A DNA stretch of 64,000 nt, taken from Lactococcus paracarnosus (lineage in GTDB: Bacteria > Bacillota > Bacilli > Lactobacillales > Streptococcaceae). Shown here piece after piece: positions 56,904-64,000 of this stretch (position 1 is its first letter; every line of letters starts with the position of its first letter). Where the stretch lies: positions 248,001-312,000 of the forward strand of contig NZ_CP017195.1 in the NCBI RefSeq assembly GCF_006770285.1. The letters are read 5' to 3'. Position numbers and translations under genes: made by a program. Below the pieces are notes generated by a model that saw nothing but the letters and a program-made list of their open reading frames with translations, was not told the DNA's origin and ran no database searches.

Positions 56904-59442
56904 CAACACACAAGCAAAACCGGTCGAGAAAATCTCACCGGGTATGAAGCAGTATCTGGATATTAAGCAAGACTATTCAGATGCTTTTTTACTATTTCGG
57001 ATGGGCGATTTTTATGAACTCTTTTATGAGGATGCTGTTAAGGCGGCACAAATTCTTGAGCTGACTTTAACGTCACGAAATAAGAACTCTGAAAATCCGA
57101 TTCCGATGGCAGGTGTCCCGCATCACAGTGTCCAGCAGTACATCGATACCTTGATTGATTTGGGTTATAAGGTTGCGATTGCCGAACAGATGGAAGACCC
57201 TAAGCAAGCTGTTGGCGTTGTCAAACGTGACGTTGTCCAAGTGATAACACCTGGGACTGCTGTAGATGCCTTAAACACAGACAAAGCCAATAATTTTTTA
57301 GTAGCAATTGATCAAAATCAAACAGGCTATGCGCTGAGTTATCTAGATCTGGCCACGGGGGAATTTTTCGTTACATCTCTGCCAGATTTTGAGACGGTTG
57401 TAGATGAAATAGCCTCTCTCAAAGCCAGGGAAGTTGTCGTTGGCTATGACCTAGCAGACAGTCAGCGTCAGGTACTTGAAACCCAACTAAATGTCTTGGT
57501 GTCATCTGAGCAAACAGGATTTGAAAATGCTGAACTTGTTAGCGACACGCTAGCTGTGTTAGAAGTCGCAGTAGCCTCTAAGTTATTAAACTATGTGATG
57601 ACGACACAAAAACGTCAGTTAACCCATTTACAAGCGGTGCAGCACTATGAGATAAAAGACTTTCTCTTGATGGATGCGGCTAGTAAGAGAAGCTTGGACT
57701 TACTCTATAATGCACGAACGGGTAAAAAATTTGGTAGTCTTTATTGGTTGTTAGATGAAACTAAGACTGCCATGGGCACACGGATGCTTCGGATGTGGAT
57801 TGATCGACCTTTAGTAAGTGCAACTGCTATTCATAAACGCCAAGCGATCAGTCGGGTTTTCTTAGATCACTTTTTTGAGCGATCAGATTTGACAGAGACA
57901 CTTAAGGGAGTTTATGACATAGAGCGATTGGCTTCACGTGTTTCATTTGGGAAAGCTAACCCTAAGGATTTGCTACAGTTAGCACAGACCTTATCAAATG
58001 TACCCGCGATCGAGACTGTCCTAACTCAGATGGCATCTGCCGAGCTTGAGACCCTAATCTCCCAGCTGGATAATATGCCAGACTTACTTGAGATGATTAC
58101 TAGCGCGATTGACGAGCATGCTTCTGCAAGTATTACAGATGGCAATATCATCAAAAATGGCTTTAATCAAACCTTGGATGATTACCGTGTTATCATGCGT
58201 GATGGGACGAGTTGGATCGCTGAACTTGAGGGTAAAGAACGCTTGAACTCAGGGATTAATAATCTCAAAATCGATTATAACAAAAAAGATGGTTATTTTT
58301 TCCATGTCACCAATGCCAATCTGACACAAGTGCCAAGTCATTTCTATAGAAAAGCAACCTTGAAAAACTCGGAGCGCTATGGGACTGAGGAACTAGCACG
58401 TTTAGAAAGCCAGATGTTGGATGCGCGTGAGAATTCTGCCAGTCTGGAATATGATCTCTTTCTTAAAGTACGCGATCAAACAGCTGCCTTCATCTTACGT
58501 ATTCAAAAATTAGCTAAAGTCATCGCTGAAATTGATGTGCTCCAATCTTTAGCAGTTGTTGCTGAAAATAACCACTATATACAGCCTAACATCGTTAAAA
58601 ATGGCCAAACAATCCATATTTTAAATGGGCGTCATGCGGTGGTCGAAAAAGTGATGGGCGCACAAGAATACGTACCGAATTCTATCGTGTTTGATCAGGA
58701 TACGATGATCCAGTTGATCACAGGTCCTAACATGTCTGGTAAGTCGACTTATATGCGTGAGTTAGCCCTAACAGTAGTTATGGCGCAGATGGGCAGTTAT
58801 ATTCCAGCTGATCAAGTAGAGCTGCCGATTTTTGATGCCATTTTCACACGAATTGGAGCCGCTGATGATTTGATCAGTGGGCAGTCAACCTTTATGGTGG
58901 AAATGATGGAGGCCAACCATGCCATTCGTCGGGCAACTGAAAACTCATTGATCTTATTCGATGAATTAGGTCGTGGCACAGCAACTTACGATGGTATTGC
59001 CTTAGCCCAATCGATCGTTGAATATATTCATGAACGCGTGGGGGCAAAAACGCTATTTGCAACACATTATCATGAATTGACAGCACTTGAAACGTCCTTA
59101 GCAAACTTAAGAAATGTCCATGTGGCGACCTTAGAAAAAGATGGAGAAGTGACCTTCCTCCATAAAATCGAGTCAGGACCAGCAGATAAGTCATATGGTA
59201 TCCATGTCGCCAAAATTGCTGGTTTACCAGCAGATTTACTTGATCGTGCTAAAACCATCTTATCCGAATTAGAGACGGATATGTCAAATCAACCGCTAGT
59301 CCCACAAGCGATTGAACCAGAGCAATTAGCACTTTTCCAAGAAACAGATGAACTTGCAGCAGCAATCAAGCAAATTGATGTGATGAATCTCACACCGATG
59401 GAAGCCATGAATCAACTCTATGAGCTTAAAAAAATGGTGTAA
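56893..59442 (+). CDS. mutS: DNA mismatch repair protein MutS
   Basis: An 849-residue ATPase that recognises mismatches. The mismatch-reading motif is [14 protein letters not shown] near residue 35 (Phe-x-Glu core), the connector and lever domains follow, and the ATPase has Walker [14 protein letters not shown] near 615, [16 protein letters not shown] near 690 and [10 protein letters not shown] near 725. The start codon is GTG, 8 nt after GAGGAA. It is last in argR-ymcA-mutS and a terminator follows; mutL lies 3.9 kb on, beyond a type VII cassette. Confidence 0.97.
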   Translation: MKIDNTQAKPVEKISPGMKQYLDIKQDYSDAFLLFRMGDFYELFYEDAVKAAQILELTLTSRNKNSENPIPMAGVPHHSVQQYIDTLIDLGYKVAIAEQMEDPKQAVGVVKRDVVQVITPGTAVDALNTDKANNFLVAIDQNQTGYALSYLDLATGEFFVTSLPDFETVVDEIASLKAREVVVGYDLADSQRQVLETQLNVLVSSEQTGFENAELVSDTLAVLEVAVASKLLNYVMTTQKRQLTHLQAVQHYEIKDFLLMDAASKRSLDLLYNARTGKKFGSLYWLLDETKTAMGTRMLRMWIDRPLVSATAIHKRQAISRVFLDHFFERSDLTETLKGVYDIERLASRVSFGKANPKDLLQLAQTLSNVPAIETVLTQMASAELETLISQLDNMPDLLEMITSAIDEHASASITDGNIIKNGFNQTLDDYRVIMRDGTSWIAELEGKERLNSGINNLKIDYNKKDGYFFHVTNANLTQVPSHFYRKATLKNSERYGTEELARLESQMLDARENSASLEYDLFLKVRDQTAAFILRIQKLAKVIAEIDVLQSLAVVAENNHYIQPNIVKNGQTIHILNGRHAVVEKVMGAQEYVPNSIVFDQDTMIQLITGPNMSGKSTYMRELALTVVMAQMGSYIPADQVELPIFDAIFTRIGAADDLISGQSTFMVEMMEANHAIRRATENSLILFDELGRGTATYDGIALAQSIVEYIHERVGAKTLFATHYHELTALETSLANLRNVHVATLEKDGEVTFLHKIESGPADKSYGIHVAKIAGLPADLLDRAKTILSELETDMSNQPLVPQAIEPEQLALFQETDELAAAIKQIDVMNLTPMEAMNQLYELKKMV

Positions 59443-59854
59443 CTTTTTTATCCAAACAAAAAAAGTCAGCTCAGGCTGTTTTTTTTGTTTGCTTTAATAC
59501 CTTACCCTCTAATTAAAAGATAGGAAGATGATCTCAGGACCAATGCTTTCTCATATAGATGGCTTTACTCAGAGATGTTAAATTAAGTTTATTGACAATT
59601 TAGTTTTTATTTGTTAGACTGTCAGTGTATATTAGAAAACGCCTTCATTTTTGTTGGGTATAGGAAAGTATCTTAGATAAAATGGATGGTATACCAGATG
59701 TCCCAACCAAGCGGTATTTTCTATCGAATCTACTCAGATTATTGAAGTTCTATTTTAATCCTATGAAGATGAACAAGATAGGACTTCAGAAACAAATGAA
59801 AGCAAGCAGTTTATTAAATACTCAATTTATAAATTTAGAAAGAAGAGGTAAAAA
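59443..59854 (+). promoter_or_regulatory. Intergenic region mutS / T7SS cassette with promoter and leader hairpin
   Basis: This 412-nt stretch starts with a terminator for mutS (CAGC/GCTG flanked by A and T runs, 59458-59488). A good promoter follows: TTGACA (59592-59597), 17 bp, extended TGTTAGACT (hexamer 59615-59620). That leaves a leader of about 230 nt containing a 10-11-bp hairpin, TGAAGTTCTAT with ATAGGACTTCA (59743-59788). The ribosome binding site AGAAGAGG lies before 59855. No gene is seen. Confidence 0.65.
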
Positions 59855-60127
59855 ATGGTAAGAGTTGCATCAAATGAAGCGACAGCACAATCTGCCGTTT
59901 CAAGTATTTCAAGCCTTACGATGCCTAGAGTCAGGACGATTAATCTAGGTCAAAGTACCATACCAAGTATGAAAGCAGGGGTTGAGGTCTCTAATCAACT
60001 ATTAGCTAACCTAGAAAAACTGGTCAAAGAGGTGCAAACGCAAGCCGACAAATTTCCTAAACTTGCTCAAGTGATGGCACAAAGGGATCAGCAGCAAACG
60101 TTTAATGCAGGAGACGAGTTATGGTAA
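59855..60127 (+). CDS. DUF3130/TIGR04197 T7SS small helical protein (Lap1-like)
   Basis: A 90-residue helical protein of the SACOL2603/TIGR04197 group (DUF3130). It is WXG100-sized with a long central helix VSNQLLANLEKLVKEVQTQADKF, and near its C-terminus carries FNAGDELW, an FxxxD motif typical of T7SS-targeting Lap1 proteins. It should pair with the DUF3958 protein encoded next, and guide the LXG toxin to the type VII secretion machine. The next start overlaps its end by 7 nt. Confidence 0.8.
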   Translation: MVRVASNEATAQSAVSSISSLTMPRVRTINLGQSTIPSMKAGVEVSNQLLANLEKLVKEVQTQADKFPKLAQVMAQRDQQQTFNAGDELW

Positions 60128-60477
60128 AGGATAAAAGTTCTGATGAACGGTATGTTTATTCGCAACAAATTCTAGCACGAGAGCAACAAATGGATGAGTT
60201 GACCAGTCAAAAGCAGTCCATCTTTCAGTTATTGGATAATTTAGACCTAGAAAATCGCAGATGGGTCTATCGGATGCAAGAATTGACTGAATCGGAGAAC
60301 TCAGATATTGGTGTACAGAGGCAGATGGAGGAGATATGTGGTAAGTCTGACTATATCTCGCGTTTGATTGATCATGACCGAGAAGATTTGACGTATACTT
60401 TTTCTAGGTCTGTGACTGAACTAGACGAGACACGATTACAACTTCAAAGAGAGAGGAACAGTTTACCATGGGCCTGA
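60121..60477 (+). CDS. DUF3958 T7SS helical protein (Lap2-like)
   Basis: A 118-residue protein predicted to be nearly all helix with coiled-coil heptads (REQQMDELTSQKQSIFQLLDNLDLEN and VTELDETRLQLQRERN). It fits DUF3958, which accompanies DUF3130 and LXG toxins (class A LXG cassettes). Its role is as export partner. It overlaps the gene before it by 7 nt and the LXG gene after it by 10 nt, showing that all three are made together. Confidence 0.75.
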   Translation: MVKDKSSDERYVYSQQILAREQQMDELTSQKQSIFQLLDNLDLENRRWVYRMQELTESENSDIGVQRQMEEICGKSDYISRLIDHDREDLTYTFSRSVTELDETRLQLQRERNSLPWA

Positions 60478-62012
60478 TTTTTTTAAAAAGCGAGTCACGT
60501 CAATTTATCAGCGATTGTCAATCTAATATCCAGAATGGGCAAGATGTCATTCAAGATCTGAAATCAGGGTGTGCACATCTGATGCAAGCCGTTGACGGTA
60601 AGAGACTATCAGGTGCTGCCTATACGGCAGGGAAAGGCTTATTTGGGGAGCTTATTGTCCCTGTCATCACACGTTTTGGTCAAGCAATCGAAGAGATGCA
60701 GGCTGATTTAAGGTGCTATAGCTCAGCTGATCAGGCAATTCAAGCAGCCAGTACCAATAAACTTGACGAGGATAAGTTGACACAACAAATCCGAGAATGT
60801 GAAGCCTATCGTCAGACGGTGAAAATGACCGCTGATGCCTTAAACAGTCAAGCCTTTGAAATCCTTGCCATGAGTAACCCTGTTACAGCGATGGTTGCTT
60901 TGGCTGATCAACTTTTTAACATCCGAGGCAAACTAAATGCATACCTAACGAGTTTAGATCAGGATATTGACAAACTGAAAAACGATCTCCGTTTGTTACA
61001 AAACTTTGTGTCACAAACGCAAGGCTTATTTCGTGACAGCACAAGTCGTATAAAACTTGCCATGCAAGGCATCAGTGTCTTAGGCAAGATGACGGTTAAT
61101 GCGGACGGTAGGTATCGGTTTCCAAAGGGGATCGATGAGCATTGGTTTAGTCAACTACAAAAAAATGTTACAGCAGTAGAAGATAGTACGTTATCGAATG
61201 CATATTTAACCTTATATAAGCAAATAGAAGATTTACTAAGCCCTTTAAAAAAAGGCAAAACAGATAATATAAAACGAATAGAGATGTTGTTAAAGACTTA
61301 TCCTGCAAATGTAGTAAAAAAATTACTTGGCAATGATGAATTCTGGCTCTTAGCTAATAAACTTCCTAGTGGTATCCAGACAAAGTTAATCAATGGTCTA
61401 TCAAAATATGAAACTTTTGGGCAGGTCATAGCGCAAGGCAAATGGCTACCAAAAATTGATACATTAGGGAAAGCATATGAAAGTTTTGATAAATTTAGCT
61501 CTCCTGTAAAAACCTTTGTAAGTGAAAGTTTGAAAAATGCTAAATGGCTTAAGGGTGCAAAAGAGTTTGGCGTTGCCAAGGGATTAGGGAGTATTGCAAA
61601 AGTTGCCACATATGCACAATTAGGGATTACCTTTGTATCCAGTGGTATAGATGAGTATGGTAAGACGGGCAGTATTGGGAAAGGCATCATTGGTGGTGGA
61701 ATTGAGACATTGAAAAGTATTGGACCACTTGAAGGGATGACGCTTTTTGCACCATTGGGTCCTGCGGGAATAGCTACAGGGTTAGTTTTAGGTTCGATTA
61801 ATATAGGAGTTCAGTTTATATGGCCAGATGCATATGATAACATCAAAGACGGTGGGTATAAACTTTATGATAAAGGCAAAGTATTCATTGGTAAAGCAAT
61901 TAGCCAAAGAGTGGATACTGTTAAACATGTTTATAAAGATGTTCAGAATGTTGGGAAATCAATTGGGAAAGTGATTCCATCTATTAAGATACCAAAGGTG
62001 AAGTGGGGGTGA
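60468..62012 (+). CDS. LXG-domain type VII secreted toxin, putative membrane-active C-terminus
   Basis: A 514-residue protein. Residues 1-200 form the LXG domain (IFLKSESRQFISDCQSN start, KRLSGAAYTAGKGLFGELIVPVI near 44-66), which mediates export. Residues 200-370 are a helical linker. The C-terminal part (about 380-514) has no enzyme motif but is rich in glycine-spaced hydrophobics (GSIGKGIIGGGIETLKSIG, then AGIATGLVLGSINIGVQFIW), a glycine-zipper-like feature of pore-forming LXG toxins such as TelE. It ends in basic repeats. The product next downstream is a multi-membrane-span protein, the probable immunity factor. Confidence 0.8.
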   Translation: MGLIFLKSESRQFISDCQSNIQNGQDVIQDLKSGCAHLMQAVDGKRLSGAAYTAGKGLFGELIVPVITRFGQAIEEMQADLRCYSSADQAIQAASTNKLDEDKLTQQIRECEAYRQTVKMTADALNSQAFEILAMSNPVTAMVALADQLFNIRGKLNAYLTSLDQDIDKLKNDLRLLQNFVSQTQGLFRDSTSRIKLAMQGISVLGKMTVNADGRYRFPKGIDEHWFSQLQKNVTAVEDSTLSNAYLTLYKQIEDLLSPLKKGKTDNIKRIEMLLKTYPANVVKKLLGNDEFWLLANKLPSGIQTKLINGLSKYETFGQVIAQGKWLPKIDTLGKAYESFDKFSSPVKTFVSESLKNAKWLKGAKEFGVAKGLGSIAKVATYAQLGITFVSSGIDEYGKTGSIGKGIIGGGIETLKSIGPLEGMTLFAPLGPAGIATGLVLGSINIGVQFIWPDAYDNIKDGGYKLYDKGKVFIGKAISQRVDTVKHVYKDVQNVGKSIGKVIPSIKIPKVKWG

Positions 62013-62017
62013 ATAAA

Positions 62018-62896
62018 ATGGAATTACCTAAAATATTAACGGCATCTTTTGAGGAAAGTTTAGTCTTGCTTGATGACAGTATGATTGACTATATGATAAA
62101 AAAAGGAGATCCAAAGCAACTCTACAAGCGACCGATATTAAGTATTCTCTTGGTTTTGCCAGTGATTGCTCTTTTATACGGTATGACTTTTCTTTATTAT
62201 CATCATGACCCAAATTCTCCATTACCGATACCAACAATTAATTTTTTACCACAATGGTTGTTTTGGGTATTTCTATCTATGTGGATTTTAAGTATAGCTT
62301 ATTTAAGGAAATATAGCATACTTTATTTAAAACAGGTGAAATATCATGTTAACAGTAACAGTTTCATAATTTGGTTGATGATAGCACTGAATCTATTTTT
62401 CTTAACTTTTTTCTTCAGTTCGTTAACTATTTTAGGTGTTATTGTTTTCTTCGCTTTAGTTACTATAATAGGCTATTTAGTTGCTAGAAGTAAGTTACGT
62501 GCTTTAAGCCAACAACTATTTCAGACTGAGCAAATAAATAATAAACTAGACGATTTGATGGATAAGCTAATCAAATTTTTGATGAAATATGGCTGGGTGG
62601 CAGTTATTTTAGTTGTGTTATGGAAATTTATTTTTCCTGGTACAGCAGGCGTTAGAACAGATTTTATTGGCTTTATCAGTATTCTTGCTATGTGGTTTAC
62701 AATGGATATTGGTATCGTAGTAGCAGAGTGTTATTTGTTTTTACCCTATTTGCTTTATGGCTATTATAAGTATAAATATCCAGAAGATTATCGGATATGG
62801 GAAGAAAAAACGCAGATAGAATGGTATGGAAAAAAATATTTTGATAAGCATATTAAAGGGACAACATTAGAAGAAAAAGGAGAGAAACAGAAATGA
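62018..62896 (+). CDS. Multi-span membrane protein, putative immunity protein for the LXG toxin
   Basis: A 292-residue protein with six to seven hydrophobic segments (about 40-63, 80-100, 117-138, 140-160, 195-213, 222-250). I do not recognise a family. The start at 62018 has GGGGTGA 5 nt upstream, and GGTGA spans the LXG stop codon, so translation is coupled. Immunity proteins for membrane-damaging LXG toxins are themselves membrane proteins lying directly downstream, which is the basis for this inference. It overlaps the DUF4176 remnant by 4 nt (ATGA). Confidence 0.6.
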   Translation: MELPKILTASFEESLVLLDDSMIDYMIKKGDPKQLYKRPILSILLVLPVIALLYGMTFLYYHHDPNSPLPIPTINFLPQWLFWVFLSMWILSIAYLRKYSILYLKQVKYHVNSNSFIIWLMIALNLFFLTFFFSSLTILGVIVFFALVTIIGYLVARSKLRALSQQLFQTEQINNKLDDLMDKLIKFLMKYGWVAVILVVLWKFIFPGTAGVRTDFIGFISILAMWFTMDIGIVVAECYLFLPYLLYGYYKYKYPEDYRIWEEKTQIEWYGKKYFDKHIKGTTLEEKGEKQK

Positions 62897-63225
62897 ATAG
62901 GAATGAACAACTTTTACCATTAGGTAGTATTATCCTGCTTAAAGAAGGCATGTAAAAATTAGTCGTCGTAGGTCGCGGTGCAGTTTATGAAGATGCAGAA
63001 ACTGGAAGCGACAGGTTCGCTGATTATATGGGTGCCATTTATCCGACAGGTATTAATCCTGAAAAAACGATTTTTTTTCAACATGAGAATATTGATAAAG
63101 TTGTGTTTATCGGCTATTCAGATGAAGAAGAAGTCCGCTTTTTGGAGATTTATGACGCCTGGCGACAAGGTCTAGTTGACGCTTCAGAAAATGAAACTTA
63201 TACAGCGGAATCGTTTGGTTTTTGA
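62893..63225 (+). pseudogene. DUF4176 gene with an in-frame stop at codon 21
   Basis: Read from the ATG at 62893 the frame gives MNRNEQLLPLGSIILLKEGM, then TAA (62953-62955), then continues in the same frame KLVVVGRGAVYEDAETGSDR, DYMGAIYPTG, FFQHENIDKVVFIGYSDEEE to a stop at 63223. Both halves together are the DUF4176 domain (LLPLGSIVxLKxGxKKLxVxGR pattern), where Lys is expected at the stop; a single A-to-T change explains it. DUF4176 proteins accompany LXG cassettes, perhaps as chaperones. Translation might restart at 63028, but this would lose half of the domain. Confidence 0.78.
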
Positions 63226-63330
63226 GTTGGATGAGTCAAATTAATAGTCAATAATCCTAAGTTTTCATATGATATCAATGAATTATCCGACGGAACTTAA
63301 ACGCAACAAGCACATGGCAATTTTAAAAAA

Positions 63331-63339
63331 TGGTATAAT
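63331..63339 (+). promoter_or_regulatory. Extended -10 of mutL, leaderless type
   Basis: TGGTATAAT ends 6 nt before the mutL ATG at 63346. The six bases AAGGTC could at most form a very close, weak Shine-Dalgarno. Confidence 0.6.
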
Positions 63340-63345
63340 AAGGTC

Positions 63346-64000
63346 ATGACAATACAGGAAAAAAAACAGGCTAAAATCATTGAACTGGATGAAAACTTAG
63401 CCAATAAAATTGCCGCTGGTGAAGTGATTGAACGACCTGCTAGTGTTGTAAAAGAGCTGCTGGAAAATGCTATCGATGCAGCTGCGACACAAATTACGGT
63501 CAAAATAGAGGAATCTGGTCTCAAATCGATCGAAATTATTGACAATGGCGAAGGGATTGCGCGTGATGAAGTTGCCTTAGCGCTCAAACGTCATGCGACC
63601 AGTAAGATAAAAGATGTCGATGATCTTTTTCGGATTCGCACACTAGGCTTTCGTGGTGAAGCACTTCCTTCTATTGCAAGCGTCAGTGAGCTAACAATCA
63701 ACACGGCTGTAGCAGATAATGGCGATGAAAGTGGGACTTTGTTGATTGCCAAGGGTGGCGATATCATCCAAAATGATGCTGCACCTAAGCGTGTTGGCAC
63801 ACGTATCAAAGTCGAAAACTTATTTTATAATACACCAGCACGGCTAAAGTACATCAAAAGTCTACAGGCTGAGCTGAGTCATATCACCGATATCATCAAC
63901 CGTTTGAGTTTGGCGCATTCTGAGGTTGCTTTCACCTTGATCAATGATGGACGTGAGATGATGAAAACTGCTGGAACTGGTGATTTACGTCAGGCGATTG
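63346..64000 (+). CDS. mutL: DNA mismatch repair protein MutL, 3' end outside the window
   Basis: The first 218 residues of a GHKL ATPase that links MutS recognition to later repair steps. The ATP-binding motifs are all visible: [28 protein letters not shown] (motif I, with the Mg-binding Asn), IDNGEGI (motif II), [22 protein letters not shown] (motif III) and [21 protein letters not shown]. The N-terminus has about 10 residues more than usual before the first motif ([12 protein letters not shown]). It reads on past the window end. It has its own promoter and is separated from mutS by the T7SS cassette. Confidence 0.95.
   Translation, partial: MTIQEKKQAKIIELDENLANKIAAGEVIERPASVVKELLENAIDAAATQITVKIEESGLKSIEIIDNGEGIARDEVALALKRHATSKIKDVDDLFRIRTLGFRGEALPSIASVSELTINTAVADNGDESGTLLIAKGGDIIQNDAAPKRVGTRIKVENLFYNTPARLKYIKSLQAELSHITDIINRLSLAHSEVAFTLINDGREMMKTAGTGDLRQAI

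Overview
The window looks like a chromosomal segment of a low-GC, rod/coccus-type lactic acid bacterium of the family Streptococcaceae, most probably genus Lactococcus. The support is internal: the 16S/23S sequences, the gene pairs aminotransferase-codY, ireB-ruvX-DUF1292, argR-ymcA-mutS, the rnpA-yidC-jag-rpmH order, a 3'-5' exonuclease-dead PolA, DtpT, and a water-forming-type NADH oxidase with a cre site. I could not run a 16S search, so species is not assigned; the 16S 3' part looks closer to the piscium/raffinolactis lineage than to L. lactis as I remember them, which is only a recollection.

Layout. 1-5432: the 3' part of an rRNA operon (16S, tRNA-Ala, 23S, 5S) followed by a tRNA cluster (Val, Tyr, Trp, His, Gln, Leu), with an 87-nt tRNA-like element between 5S and tRNA-Val. 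5.5-9.1 kb: DUF536 protein, gapA, a PhnA-like zinc ribbon protein, a YlbF-family protein, a VOC protein and a DUF1648 membrane protein. 9.2-16.3 kb: recG, an SDR, dtpT, then mnmE and an acetoin/diacetyl reductase on the minus strand. 16.3-24.9 kb: a three-gene flavin-dependent oxidoreductase operon, a TetR-MFS pair with a clear operator, an isochorismatase-fold hydrolase, an FtsE/FtsX-like ABC pair, DegV and a DUF1836 regulator. 25-32 kb: argG and argH, rnpA-yidC-jag-rpmH, an aldo/keto reductase. 32-45 kb: ireB-ruvX-DUF1292, an XRE-aminotransferase fusion followed by codY, a T-box controlled aspS, gatCAB, small genes and polA. 45-55 kb: rpmB, asp23-like gene and fakA, nox, a LytTR regulator with two membrane proteins, a KefF-like/TetR/membrane-protein group, argS. 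56-64 kb: argR-ymcA-mutS and mutL (runs off the window), separated by a type VII secretion LXG effector cassette.

How it fits together. Nutrient control is unusually visible: CodY with its own CodY box, ArgR with a candidate ARG box at argG, a T-box at aspS, CcpA (cre) at nox, a peptide transporter with a leader hairpin. FakA and a DegV protein are the two halves of fatty acid kinase. mutS/mutL, recG, polA, ruvX and mnmE are housekeeping.

Most notable: (i) seven genes (recG, isochorismatase gene, polA, DUF1129 gene, a tetR, argR, mutL) have a -10 hexamer exactly 6 nt before the ATG and no Shine-Dalgarno, as expected for leaderless mRNAs; (ii) an XRE DNA-binding domain fused in frame to an alanine-type aminotransferase that keeps its own internal Shine-Dalgarno and start, with operator-like half sites both at the promoter and in the domain linker; (iii) an orphan LXG toxin cassette between mutS and mutL with a broken DUF4176 gene; (iv) the tRNA-like element next to tRNA-Val. 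Start codons were chosen by Shine-Dalgarno spacing and often differ from the longest open frame.
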